The notes beneath the pieces were generated by a model that searched no databases, had not been told where the DNA came from, and saw only the letters and a program-made list of their open reading frames with translations. From positions 8,035,001 through 8,099,000 of the forward strand of contig NC_085119.1 in NCBI RefSeq assembly GCF_030269925.1: a stretch of 64,000 nt of DNA, in the 5' to 3' direction. Every line of letters starts with the position of its first letter. Position 1 is the stretch's first letter. This stretch comes from Bombyx mori (lineage: Eukaryota > Arthropoda > Insecta > Lepidoptera > Bombycidae). The position numbers and the translations under genes were made by a program. This document shows positions 32,473-43,919 of the stretch, in pieces.

Positions 32473-32695
32473 CCCATAGACACAGCCCACTGAGTTTCTC
32501 GCCGGATCTTCTCAGTGGGTCGCGTTTCCGATCCGGTGGTAGATTCAGCGAAGCACTGCTCTTGCTAGGGTCAGTGTTAGCAACTCTCCGGTTGAGCCCC
32601 GCGAGCTCACCTACTAACGTTAGGGTGAAGCTGAAATAGCCTCTCAAGGCTATCAGCATAGGTAGGATAAAAAAAATAAAAAAAAAGTAAAAACT

Positions 32696-33003
32696 ATGGA
32701 CCATAACTATGGACCATACAGAGGGTCGAGATAGAGAAAATAGTGAAGCGACTATGTACATATTTCGTTTCTCTGTTTATAAAAATGAACGATTCAATGT
32801 CAGGGTGTTCAATCGCAAATATAACTGAACACACTTCCATTTTACATTCAAAGTTCTTAATTGAACGTGATATAAATTGATCACTAAGACAATGGGAAAA
32901 AGATATTCAATACTCACAGATGCTTATTCAATACTCACAGATGCTCCATTGGAAGTGCATATAGTAGCATACTTTATTTGAATCAAAGATTATTTTTAAT
33001 AAA
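32696..33003. other. Unique DNA right of the Jockey insertion
   Basis: Begins with a short tandem duplication, ACTATGGACCATA twice at about 32693-32718, which belongs to the old flank of the SINE at 29225. No gene. Confidence 0.5.
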
Positions 33004-33414
33004 ACTAGAGGTCCCGCAGTAGTCGAAATTCGACTATAATTGGAATTGTAAGTTTGTACACTATTACGATTGTATTTTATACTTCTATAATCACAAATTT
33101 CGCCAAGGCTACACTATAAAAAATATTAATAAAGACCAACAATATTTAATCTATTCCCAATTTGACCACAGACGTCAAGAACAAAAGTTTGACATTAAAT
33201 AGTATGCAGTGCGTCAAATACATGATATGTAGTGTGTGTAATGTTTTCTTTATTGATTTAATGTATCTTTTATGCATTATTTTAAAAAAAAATTAGCATT
33301 GTGCACTTCTTCTCTGTGTTCTCTATAAGTGTGGAAAATTTCGTACTCCACCGTCCGCGCAATTTTCGTAAAAAGGGGTACAAAGTTTTTGCTTCACGTA
33401 AAATAATATATAGA
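33004..33414 (-). mobile_element. Helitron, non-autonomous (family of 25419), copy 2
   Basis: - strand from TCTATATATTATTTTACG to TACTGCGGGACCTCTAGT; the whole length aligns to 25419-25838. Same TC/CTAG ends, no inverted ends. Confidence 0.82.
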
Positions 33415-34444
33415 TAATGATCACGCATACAAACGTCACAAATCGTCACGTTACAGATCGTCACAGAACGTCACGATCCGCGTACATATCTGACGATTTC
33501 CAGGAAATTTAATCGAACCAGTTTCGGATGGATCATACACACATCGAGTTTAATACATATAGATAGGTAGCGAGAATCGCGCACATTCTGTACCAATGCC
33601 AGTATTATCTAGTTTCTAGCTCGACCCGTACCGTGTGAATGTCCACGCTCTTCACATATTATATAAGAATGATACAAACGTACTACCGCTCGGAATTCAC
33701 GCGATAAAGTTACGAGAATTTATGTGGATGGAAAAATTCTTTTTGTGCAGAATACACTTGTCGCGACACGAGTCGAATATTTTATAACACGATAGTAAAA
33801 ATTTTACCTACGTTAGCATACACGGCGTTAGTTTTGAGAATAGATAATAGTCAAAGAACTATAAGTTCATCTACAGAGTTTTCTTATGCAGAACAAAAAA
33901 TTATTGATGACAAAACCATCCATCGGTCCTTCGGTCGTTGCTGTGGAAGTAGGGATAAAAAGGCCAGGTTTATGCATAAGTATATCGGCATAAGTTTATA
34001 ACCATATATATAGGACATAAGTCCTTATGCTTATATAAATACCGATCAGCAATTCCTGTTTGTATAAATACAACCTTTAAATGTTTTAAACTTGGAACAA
34101 GTTGAGAAAAGTTTTGGTAGGTTAACTTTCCTCTCTCTGTTACCCGGGCCGGGATTAAATTTAGAACTTGCACTGACAGTTCTTATGAAGTCGAAATGAG
34201 TTGAACCGCTTAAGTTTTGCACTCAATAAACTATTGTGTCGCAATTTTAATCGCAAACGTAACTATAACATAGACTTGAGGATGAATACACTGCGTATCT
34301 CTCTAAATAAACGAAAGACGTTCTGTTATTTGATTGTATTTATGTCGTCCTTATTAGCTTTCTTCATTAATTGACTTGAATAAAAAAGATTCTTATTTTA
34401 CTTATTGAATGTATTTATTTACGATTTGGTTCATATTAAAATCG
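33415..34444. other. AT-rich unique DNA with a CGTCAC cluster
   Basis: Four CGTCAC motifs lie within about 42 bp at 33434-33475. CGTCA is the half-site of CREB/ATF-type factors (general knowledge), but short tandem drift explains it as well. No gene elsewhere in the stretch. Confidence 0.35.
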
Positions 34445-34544
34445 TTTTTTTATTGCTTAGATGGGTGGACGAGCTCACAACCCACCTGGTGTTAAGTAGT
34501 TACTGGAGCCCATAGACAACCACAACGTAAATGCGCCATCCACC
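34445..34544 (-). mobile_element. Bm1 SINE, 5'-truncated tail
   Basis: T run plus about 90 bp of body ending at GCGCCATCCACC. Confidence 0.87.
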
Positions 34545-34599
34545 AAATTTTTGTTTAGATGAGCAAGCTTAGATGAGCCAGTTTAGATGAGCAAACGGA

Positions 34600-34735
34600 C
34601 TGATTTACAGGGTCATATTCTAACGCAACCTAGTGTATCAAGGACGGTGACGCCATTCACGATATGATGTCTACAGGCTACGGTAACTGCATAGCACCAA
34701 GTATAGACTATGAACTCACCGGCCCATCTAAGCTG
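34600..34735 (+). mobile_element. Probable decayed Bm1 tail
   Basis: GATGTCTACAGGCTACGGTAAC and GACTATGAACTCACCGGCCC roughly match the end of the SINE body. Low similarity, limits uncertain. Confidence 0.4.
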
Positions 34736-34774
34736 ATTATTTTCATTTAATCGGAATAAAATTATTTATATCAA

Positions 34775-34880
34775 GTCGTTGTGGCTTATATGACAAGATA
34801 TCCGGTGTACTGATATCAAGAGACGCGGCTATACCGATGTTCAAATTCCGCAAGTAACAATATCTCTAATGAAATATATA
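34775..34880 (+). mobile_element. Decayed Bm1 head fragment
   Basis: TCGTTGTGGCTTATATGACAAG, ATGTTCAAATTCCGCAAG and TCTCTAATGAAATATATAAC follow the order of the tRNA-like head. No body downstream, so only the 5' half remains. Confidence 0.6.
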
Positions 34881-35599
34881 ACTACCTATCTACATAATAA
34901 ATAAATAAAAATATAAGTATCATTTTTAAGATGAAATCAAGTACCTACTAGTCTCAACTATTCATGAGTAAAATTAGCGTTTCGTAACTTCAATAACTTC
35001 TTATTATAGTCGGAAGCATCGTGAACCCATATGCGGGGGTACCTCTCTACTACGTATGGCTCTTAAGTGCAAAAAATCTAACCTCACACACAAATATGAA
35101 AACTAATAACAAGTACAAGTAAAGATAAGTAAGAATTGCGTAAGTAATGGAAACGGGCAATCATCTCGCTATTATACAATCGATTGCTGATGTTATGGCA
35201 CAAGTTCGCGACTTTATTGATAGAGTTGCAAAACTAATTTGAACTAACACTTCCACTTTCAATATTGGATACCAGAAATAAACACGAGTGCTCTTGTAAC
35301 AAGAATCCGATAACTTGTTGTGCGAATTTGTTCGTAACAGGTCGGTTTTCGTTCAACGCGATAATTTGGATACTTTCAAGACTCATCATGGTCGTTGTAT
35401 ATTATTATATATATTTTTTTCTTTATTGATATTTAAAATAATAATTTTAATTTCAATGAAAATTTAACGCAACATTGCATTTAAGAAAACAAACTTGTAA
35501 AGCTAATTTTAAATCTAACTAACACCTAAAAGTATATATGACAAAATGTATTCTTGTAAATTATTTTACGTATAATAAAATTTATAATATATGTTATTC
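34881..35599. other. AT-rich unique DNA
   Basis: No feature supported. Confidence 0.45.
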
Positions 35600-35810
35600 T
35601 TTTTTTATTGCTTAGATGGGTGAACGAGCTCACAGCCCACCTGGTGTTAAGTGGTTACTGGAGCCCATAGACATCTACAACGTAAATGCGCCACCCACCT
35701 TGAGATATAAGTTCTAAGATCTCAGTATGGTTACAACGGCTTCACGGCAGAAATAGGCGGGGTGGTGGTACCTACCCGTGCGGACTCACAAGAGGTCCTA
35801 CCACCAGTAA
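35600..35810 (-). mobile_element. Bm1 SINE, short headless form with internal deletion
   Basis: T run to GGTCCTACCACCAGTAA. About 30 bp between GTTACAACGGC and TTCACGGCAG is missing. Confidence 0.87.
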
Positions 35811-36569
35811 CAAGGTAGTAAGGGAGTAAGCCTTCACAGGTGTCTTTAATAGTCACGATTTTTCTATCGATTCGGATTGCAACGACAGCTCAACTAGAAG
35901 CTCAAGGCTTGCTCATTTCCAAATGTTATTTAATTGGCAATTCTCTAACTTTACACCTACGAATATAACGGAAATACTCAAATATTCTGTTACCGTTGTT
36001 CCTATTTTAAAATATGCAGATGCTTAATATGAAGTTAGGCGCAACGTCATCTGCGGCTTAACAAAAAATATATCTGGCAACCATCAGGTGACCCTTGAGT
36101 CTATTTCCTAACCTAATGAAATATAAAAGAATCTCAATCTTCCTTAGAAACCAGCCAAAGAAGAACTTGATCATTTGAACCCTGGTCGCAAAGTCACGTG
36201 AACAACAAAACGTATTAATTATTTATTAGTTGTCATTGTTATATTGTAATGAAAACTTTTAAAGACAAAGCAACCTAAAAATATATTTTCATCACACGAA
36301 CATGTGGCACGACTTAAGCAAAGATTAAAGCGAAACACTGTATGCTGAAAGTAATAACTCGGTGTATCCCCTAATATGAAAGATTATCTTTGTAACGCTT
36401 TCCAACAGAATGAAGACAGATAAGATTATATGACACGATGTTGGCTCGTGCTCAAGAAATATTGAATGAATTATTGTTATTTTACAGCCGAAAACTTTGG
36501 ATTTTCCCTCCGTTTAAATTAATTGCACTCATGTATTTACAACTTATTACTGGTTGAATTAACATATGC
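35811..36569. other. AT-rich unique DNA
   Basis: No feature supported. Confidence 0.45.
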
Positions 36570-36946
36570 ATTAAAACTAAAATGGAAATGGGCTAGCCAT
36601 GTCGCGAGATATACAGACCAGAGATGGACTGCGACACTAGGAGCGGCCCAACGGGCAGGAGAAGTCAAGGGAGATCACTAACCAGATAAAAAGGCGACCT
36701 CAGACGAACAGCTGGCCCAAGCTGGATAGACGTAGCACAGGATAGAGACGCCTGGGCATCTTTGGAGGAGACCTTTAACCTAGTCCGGGATTGTTACTAA
36801 CTAAATTTTACAACAACTATTTCATTACAAAACTCTCTTATTTTGTATCCTAAATATTAATACATATACTTATATTTACATATTTTTTTTAAATAACTTT
36901 GTAAAGGCAAGAAATAAATGCCTTATTATTATTATTATACTGATTG
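36570..36946 (+). mobile_element. RTE-type LINE, 3' end with (TTA)n tail
   Basis: The + strand reads KLKWKWASHVARYTDQRW, then after a shift SDEQLAQAG and DRDAWASLEETFNLVRDCY before a stop, the order found at the C-terminus of RTE/BovB-like ORF2. Ends in (TTA)n at about 36926-36946, the short-repeat 3' end of this clade. Stops and shifts make it a dead fragment. Confidence 0.75.
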
Positions 36947-37468
36947 AATTCATGAGTACTTTTCTAAGTCACCTTAAACATTTTCACGTATGAGGTCAAT
37001 AAATAAAATACACTCCTTCTTAACTTAAAAATAGGATCGGTTTACAAAATTGCGATAAATCTCTACACTTAATAGTCTTGAAGGAAACGGTTTCGGTGCA
37101 TTTTATCGGTCTCTTTAAAAATTTCCTCTTTTTAATATGAGCATCGATTCCAATTACAAAAGATCAAAGAATCGCCGCGCGGCCCACTTCGTCTTTGTTC
37201 AAACGAAAGATGAATTATTCAAAGAACTGGAAACGCTTCAATTGGCCAGCTATAAAAAAGAAAACGGTTCGTTGCTTTTTCTACTAAATTAAAAAATTGT
37301 TCTTAATTCTCATCTATGTGATTTCGGACCAAATATTTTTTGATTTGTTAATATTTCAGTCTCTATGCAATGCTCCAACATTTGTAAGGCTTTAAAATTG
37401 TTATTTAATTTATATATGTCATACTAAACACTTGTATATATAGTTCCAGCACCCATAACTTTATATTT
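36947..37468. other. AT-rich unique DNA
   Basis: No feature supported. Confidence 0.45.
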
Positions 37469-37516
37469 GAGTCCGCGCGGGTAGGTACTACCACCCCGCC
37501 TATTTCTGCCGTGAAG
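37469..37516 (+). mobile_element. Bm1 SINE (+ strand), left part, split by another Bm1
   Basis: GAGTCCGCGCGGGTAGGTACT ... TTTCTGCCGTGAAG; the same element resumes at about 37965 with TAATGCGTTTCGGTTTGAAG. Confidence 0.82.
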
Positions 37517-37955
37517 TTTTTTTTTATTGCCTAGATGTATGGACGAGCTCACAGCCCACCTGGTGTTAAATGGTTACTGGAACCCATAGACATCTACAAC
37601 GTAAATGCGCCACACACCTTCAGATATAAGTTCTAGGGTCTCAGTATAGTTACAACGGCTGCCCCACTCTTCAAACCAAAACGCATTACTGCTTCACGGC
37701 AGAAATAGACGGGGCGGAGGTACCTACCCGCGCGGACTCACAAGAGGTCCTACCACCAGTAATTACGCAAATTATAATTTTGCGGGTTTGATTTTTATTA
37801 CACGATGTTATTCCTTCACCGTGGAAGTCAATCGTGCACAATTGTTAAGTACGTATTTCATTAGAAAAATGGGTACCCGCCTGCGGAATTCGAACACCGC
37901 TGCATCGCTACATACGAATGCACCGGACGTCTTATCCTTTAGGCCACGACGACTT
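37517..37955 (-). mobile_element. Bm1 SINE, long form, inserted in another Bm1
   Basis: About 439 bp with T run at 37517 and tRNA-like head at about 37880-37955 (GGAATTCGAACACCG, TAGGCCACGACGACTT). Lies in opposite orientation between the two halves of the + strand copy, so it is the younger one. Confidence 0.9.
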
Positions 37956-37964
37956 ATAAAATGC

Positions 37965-38123
37965 GTAATAATGCGTTTCGGTTTGAAGGGCGGGGTAGAC
38001 GTTGCAACTATACTGAGACCTTACAGCTCAAGGTGGATCTCAAGGTGGGTGGCAGCATTTGCGTTGTAGATGTCTATGGGCTCCGGTAACCATTTAACAT
38101 CAAGTGGGCCGTGAGCTCGTCCA
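37965..38123 (+). mobile_element. Bm1 SINE (+ strand), right part
   Basis: Continues the element begun at 37469, to GGGCCGTGAGCTCGTCCA. Contains a small local duplication (CTCAAGGTGGATCTCAAGGTGG). The A tail is lost. Confidence 0.82.
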
Positions 38124-38132
38124 ATCATATCA

Positions 38133-38250
38133 TTTCATTATCCTGCCCTTCTCCCAGTCACCTGGGGTCGGTGTAACATGTTTTCTCCTTCCATACTCTT
38201 CTATCATATACCATTTCTTTGCTCACTCCCTTCTTATTTTTTATGGCCAG
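38133..38250 (-). mobile_element. RTE-like LINE tail remnant
   Basis: CCTGCCCTTCTCCCAGTCACC, GGGGTCGGTGTAACATG and CTTCTATCATATACC match in order the better copy at 52105 (TTGGGGTCGGCACAGC, CTTCTATCAGCCGTCAT). Very decayed. Confidence 0.5.
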
Positions 38251-38254
38251 ACTA

Positions 38255-38545
38255 AGTTTATATAAAAATGAATTGCTGTTCGCTAGTCTCGCTAAAACTC
38301 AAGAACGGCTGAACCGATTTGGCTAATTTTGGTATTGAATTATTTGTGGAAGTCCAGAGAAGGTTTAAAACGTAGATAAATATGAAAATGCTCGGAATTA
38401 CATAAAAAATAACAATTTTGCTTTTCCTTTGATGTCCCCTCCGTCGGACGGATTCCTTTTGTTTTATTTTAAGTTTATTTTATACAAAAGCTTAGGTCTT
38501 TTATTTATCGGTTGAAGCACTACGAAGTCTGCCGGGTCAGCTAGT
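38255..38545 (+). mobile_element. Helitron family H1 (non-autonomous), copy 1
   Basis: TATATAAAAATGAATTGCTG to TCTGCCGGGTCAGCTAGT. Near-identical copies at 47704, 58574 and 61204. No inverted ends; 3' CTAG then T. 5' TC replaced here, so the start is slightly uncertain. Confidence 0.82.
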
Positions 38546-39340
38546 AAGCAATGAAAAAAGATATTATAAAAATATATTCAACATCTAAAACGAAACATAA
38601 ATCAAAAAACGAGAAATTATATATTAACGCATACGTAAACTCTAAATCGAATATTTCATACATTTCGAACTTCGTTAATTTCATCATAAATAAGAACTCG
38701 TACAATTTTCAGTCTAGATTAATACCGGTGACACCTGGCGAGGCAGTCAATGATCGAGCGAGCGGGCAGGCCGTACGCGAAATTATTAAATCGTAATTTA
38801 TGCCCGCAATTTGTACGCACTTGAATTCGTTTCTTGCTTCATTCATCACGAGTGCTGTGAAACGATTAATAAAAAAAACATGTTGACGTGAAATTAATGC
38901 GCTTTATAACTGCCATACCGATTTGTGACCGGTTTAAATGTAAAATAAACGGAAATGTTCGTACAAAATTATTTATTTGAACATTATTGCCACTATTACA
39001 TTCAATTTATGTATCGCTGTAAGATTGACGTGCACAAAGTAAAATCGACAAAAATTAACTAAGGTATTAATGTTTTTCTAAGGTTAATACAACATAAATA
39101 AACTGAGTGATCGCTGAATCCGATTTCTTCCAGACAGCAACTGGGTAAACAAGAGTCACCGAAAGAAATAAGTTAACTAGAGCATTCGTAAATTTTGGTA
39201 AATATTGTAAATTTTTTTACTAACCGGTAAAGAAAACTATCGAATAGATAGAGAAATAATTTTTTTATATTTTTTTTAGTATTAAATATTAACAAATAAA
39301 AAAAATCGTTAAATTTGAAACATGTTCATTTAGTATAAAT
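38546..39340. other. AT-rich unique DNA
   Basis: An 81-codon frame at 38551 is AT-rich with no supporting signal. Nothing else. Confidence 0.45.
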
Positions 39341-39587
39341 ACCAGCTGTACCCGCCCGCTTTGCTGGTCATTTAAAATTAACGTTATTATTTATCATCCC
39401 CACAAAGATTTTCATCATTAACGCCCCCGCAACTGGTGTAGGGAGTCCAACACTCATCTAAATAATAGCCTATCCATTAAGTACATGTATTCTCTACATG
39501 GATACTAAGTTTCAAGTCAATCGAATGCATGGTTCAGTAGTTATAACGGAACATCCGTAACAACCACTGTAGATTTATTAGTATAGA
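39341..39587 (-). mobile_element. Helitron-like element, old copy
   Basis: - strand begins TCTATACTAATAAATCTACAG and ends near AGCAAAGCGGGCGGGTACAGCTGGT, typical of lepidopteran Helitron ends though the last CTAG is changed. Interior ATTATAACGGAACATCCGTAAC. Confidence 0.65.
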
Positions 39588-40930
39588 TAATAAATTTTCA
39601 CTTCTTAAACATAACAACTCCTGAAGTTACTTTAAAATGCAACGCACAAACCCAGAGATAGAGATAAACGCAATTTATCGTCCAAAGTTTTATGAAGATT
39701 CCGTGGTAGATAGAGATAAGTTTTCGTCAGCGGTGCCGCGTCCGTTTCCGGCAACACCTTCCGCCGGGAAAGCCCCCTCGTTAATTTTATTTTTGTTACG
39801 CTCCACTTAATCTAATATCGGTACCGCAAAAGAAAATCAATCGACAAATTTATCTTTCGAAAATTCTGAAGCTGTGAAAAAAGTGGTTGTTTTCTTTGAA
39901 AAAGAAGAGGCTTTGTAAACTAAAATATTTTTTTCTTATATTTAAATATCACAATATCGCTTTAAATACCTACTAACAATGAAAATACTTTATATTACAA
40001 ACTAAAGACAAAAGAATAAAAGTGATCGGGAACAAAATTTGTTTAATATTCAAACGAGCCCCCTTCTGTTCGTCCGCGGGCTGCAATAAAAATTAAATTA
40101 TAACAAATTTTATTATCTTCCTCTCCGGGCCCATAACTCAGTAGAAATATTCATGAGGAAACTTTTTAAATAGAGATTTGTAATTTTTCCCGCATCCCTC
40201 AACGACATACCTATAAAACTTATTTAAGTATATGTATACAAACCATTGTAATATTTAATGACTGGAAATAGAACAAGCAATAACAGGAAAATCAAACAAA
40301 CTAAGCTTTGATTTTGGTTGCTGATTTTTTTAATTTTCATGAACTGAATGTTCATACAACAACTCAATTTACAAAATAACTATATTCATTATTTCGTTAA
40401 CTTAAATTTAGCCTAACTTCCATAAGTTAATTATATTTAAGAACATGTAATACGTATCTTTGAAGCTTGAACATTTTTTCGAGAGCTGGTATTAACACTT
40501 AATTCGACTCAAAAGGTTAAAGGAAGTCAAGGTCCGATTAACACCCAAACTGGCGAAAATTTTCCAATCAGCCTCTGTAAATTGGAAAACTTTTATATGC
40601 GTTCAAAAGTCCAGGTGTATTTCTATCGGAGTTTTCCGAAACCCTCTTCAAGTTTTTGTTCAGATCTAAAAAACGATTTAATTAGGTGAGCGCCGATTGA
40701 AAATTTCCCGTAGCCAAACCGTATTGGCGAAATTAATTTTGTTTGCGAAACCGCACGTTTGAACACCAATATACAGAGAGCCCTGCGTTATGTTGTTGTT
40801 TGTTTTATAATTCGGACTATGGTATTGTATTTATCATTTTCAAGGATCATGCTGATTACAGATAGCAGCTGATATAGTTTGGAATCACAAAGCAGAGCAG
40901 AAGAAGACGCATAGCAATCTGTTCCTCAAT
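39588..40930. other. AT-rich unique DNA with two less AT-rich blocks
   Basis: Blocks 39715-39835 and 40470-40760 stand out in base composition but lack coding frames. Otherwise empty. Confidence 0.4.
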
Positions 40931-41185
40931 TGAGGCCGTCAGCGCAAAGTTGGCCTAAGCTTAGCTAGCATGGAAATAATGAGGTTTGAATTCACATTTC
41001 CACTGCATCGTAGGCAAAAAAACATTCACAAAAAATAATAATTACAAAGCCATCTGTTTCTATGTGTGAAACTAGAGATAGGCCGGTTTTGCATCAAAAT
41101 TTATTGTCGCTCCTAAATTCGTTGCAATATATACCCACTAATATGAAAAATTGTGGGTAAGGCCACTTTTGCGCTATTGGCTTCA
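40931..41185. mobile_element. Short terminal-inverted-repeat element (MITE-like), copy 2
   Basis: Starts TGAGGCCGTCAGCGCAAAG and ends GCCACTTTTGCGCTATTGGCTTCA. Left TTGAGGCC.. and the reverse complement of the right end TTGAAGCC.. pair over about 28 bp. Same interior as 7267-7540. Confidence 0.74.
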
Positions 41186-42335
41186 ATGTAAGTCCAACAT
41201 ATTTTAATATCACTACGACGAAAAATATTCACTATCATAACTGAACAAGGTCGCTTTATGGCAAAATTATTTAATCTCCTCAAGCGCAAAACATCGCTAA
41301 CAAATCCTCTCGCAGCAATAATAAAAACTGATTATCCATAAGCGTTCCCAAATAAGAGAGCGGTGCAATGTATTAGTGTGTTACACTGTTACAAATTGGT
41401 TTTTGGCTCGATATCGTGCGCGACCGCACACCGGGTTCGCGGTCGTTAGCAATTTTGGCAGGGCTGCATCAACCACCACCTGACTTATGACTTTATGAGA
41501 TTCCAACGATGCTAAATTGCTTTTCACATTCTTGTATGTTTTCAATTACACCGCCTGTGTTGTATGCGTTTATCTCAACTGATAAACGTTTTTACTTTTT
41601 TTATACGTACTGTTTTAGTATTTTAAAATATTATAGCATTAAATAGTCTAGTGTAGAAATTTCAAAGTATTAAAAAATGGTGATAGATAATATAGTTAAA
41701 TAAATACCAAAAAAAAATGCTTTTGGAGCAGATCACACTTGACACTGATAGCCATCTACAATAATAAAATACATAACCATCATATTTTTTAATTGAAATT
41801 AAGTTGAACGTAAAGATTGTGAACAAATTCATTACTACACAAATCAGTATCGTTAATACTTTGTACTAAATAAAATTATTTTGCATGCTTATTCCAAATA
41901 TCCCATGATATACAGCTACAATATAATAACTACTAATGAAGCTCAGACGTGGCTGCGGTTTGCATATTCCGCCCGAGATGTATTTTTACCAACTAATCAA
42001 CATTCTTGTCTTATACTGCGCTACCTTTCATTAGCACGTTTGTTTTGAAATTCAGTACCTCGAAATTATTTCGTCTTTCATTTGGTTTTATAGTTCAGGA
42101 ATAAGTTTCACTGTTTAAATAAAATTTACATTTCGATCAATGAATTTAATTTTATTAAGCCCAAAACGAATATTACTACATTTCTAAAAAGACTGTAGAA
42201 TGCAATAGGAGACATAAATACTTTACTGATAGAATTTATGAAGTGATATATTTTCAAAACGAATTCAAAGGAAACTTAAATAATACATACCAATTTTTTT
42301 CCCTTACCTATTCTAGTAGTAGCTTCGAGGGGTTA
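41186..42335. other. AT-rich unique DNA
   Basis: No gene. A GC-rich patch at about 41405-41480 (TCGTGCGCGACCGCACACC) does not fold into a tRNA that I can recognise. Confidence 0.4.
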
Positions 42336-42445
42336 TGCGAGATTCGCAGAACGAGTAGGTGAGCTCACGGGGCTCTAACCTGAGGACGTTGCTAACACTA
42401 GCCCCAGCAAGAGCGATGCTTCGCAGAATCTATCTACCATTATGT
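42336..42445 (-). mobile_element. Jockey-type LINE 3' UTR remnant
   Basis: GTGAGCTCACGGGGCTCTAACC, GTTGCTAACACTAGCCC and AGCAAGAGCGATGCTTCGC are the reverse complement of the 3' UTR at about 32530-32615. Confidence 0.7.
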
Positions 42446-42460
42446 TGTATGTATTGTTAT

Positions 42461-42544
42461 GTTATTTATGTTGTAGATGTTAATCCGGTAACCACTGAAC
42501 ACCAGAAGGTCGTCCAACCATCTAAGCAAGAACAAAAAAAAAAT
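42461..42544 (+). mobile_element. Bm1 SINE tail fragment
   Basis: TGTTGTAGATGTTAATCCGG, AACCACTGAACACCAG and CCATCTAAGCAAGAAC then A run. Only the last 80 bp or so remain. Confidence 0.7.
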
Positions 42545-43919
42545 TTCAGCAAATAGCACCCTTATAGATGAAAACACTGCATGCAAGGATGGAAACGATT
42601 GTCAAGTATCACCTTAAATATACCATAGACGTAAAGTTTCAAAATCGCACACAAAAAATAATTCAGTTATCAAATTTGATACTCAGAAACAAATTTTCGA
42701 TTTCATGACAAAGTCAGTGACCTTTTTTCAGAATAGTTACTAAATGTTGCTTTATTGCATTCAAAAGGTGTACAAATAAGATAACAATTATTTAATTCCT
42801 GTTACGGTGTTCAAGTTTGGTTAATACATATTTGTATCTAGATTCCTTCAAACCGGAACTCTGTGCGGCAGTAATAGGCAAAATGATGGCTGCAGAGCGC
42901 ATTGTGAGCCTGCAAGGTAGGCTTTATCACACTTTACGTACCAAGAAGTAGTCATAGTAAAGGTCCTAGATTATTCAGACTAGGAGGTATTTTGTCCAAA
43001 GCTGTTGTATAGGACAACTGACACTTCATGTTTTTAGGTGTGTGACGACATCCGTTATTACAGAGCAGCCGGATTCCAAGTGAATACAAACGAAGAAGTA
43101 ATAATAAAGTCAATAAGATGTAATTTTATTTAGTAAGTCTACATTTCCACCTTTTTTTTTTTGGTCTCCCCGCGTTTTTTTATTTAAATTTACGTGCTTC
43201 TGCAGTTAAATATGTCTTGAATAAGGACAGCCTTTATTCTCGAACAAACTGTGCCTGCCAATGAAAATCTCATTAAGGTCGGTTCAGCAATTTTGGAAAT
43301 CATAACTAACATAAAATCAAATAGATGAACTCATAGAAAACATAACGCGTTTTTGAATTTTAGAGAAAACTAAAAAAATATATTAGCTTAAAAAAAGCCT
43401 TCGTTTTATTATTACATTTTTTTTTACTTTCATTTTTTCATGTTTTTAATTTCTCAATTTCACTAATTAGGTTGAAAACTTTCTTGAGTTGTTATTACCG
43501 TGTACCTGTAGGCTTCGCCAAGTAGCTCTCAATGTCACGTGAAGTGGTGTCGAATTTCACAACAGCACTTGGCTTTGCCATTTTCAGAACGTGATTATTT
43601 TTAACGCTGTATAAAAAACATTCATTTCTTGTATCTAGTGTATAGCGCGTGCTCCTAAAATGGCAAATATAATATCTTTCCTATTTTATGAGTAGCAGAA
43701 AAATTGACACACGAAACAGTATTAAGTGCATACAATATGTATGTATGTATAATTACTGTATAATTTTTTTTTTTAATACAGTCTCAGAAATCAAACCAAT
43801 GTCGGGAGGACAAAATACAGCCAAATAGGTAATTAATATAGTAGATTAATGGGTGATCGAAAAAAAAAATACAACAATAAATGCTGCATTATATGTCATA
43901 TAACATATACATATATACA
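42545..43919. other. AT-rich unique DNA
   Basis: No gene, RNA or recognised repeat supported. Confidence 0.45.

Larger units (their letters stand above)
29443..32685 (+). mobile_element. Jockey-clade LINE, 5'-truncated, intact ORF2
   Basis: Bounded by an exact 10-bp target-site duplication AGTAAAAACT (29433-29442 and 32686-32695). Holds the last part of ORF1, a complete ORF2, a 3' UTR of about 195 bp and an A-rich tail (about 32668-32685). The 3' UTR has a perfect 9-bp hairpin stem, CCCACTGAG (32486-32494) and CTCAGTGGG (32511-32519), kept in the copy at 49538. Frame intact and duplication exact, so insertion is fairly recent. Confidence 0.92.

Noticed and set aside
41405..41480. GC-rich patch tested as a tRNA or other structured RNA
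   Set aside because: No cloverleaf or invariant tRNA positions can be placed.
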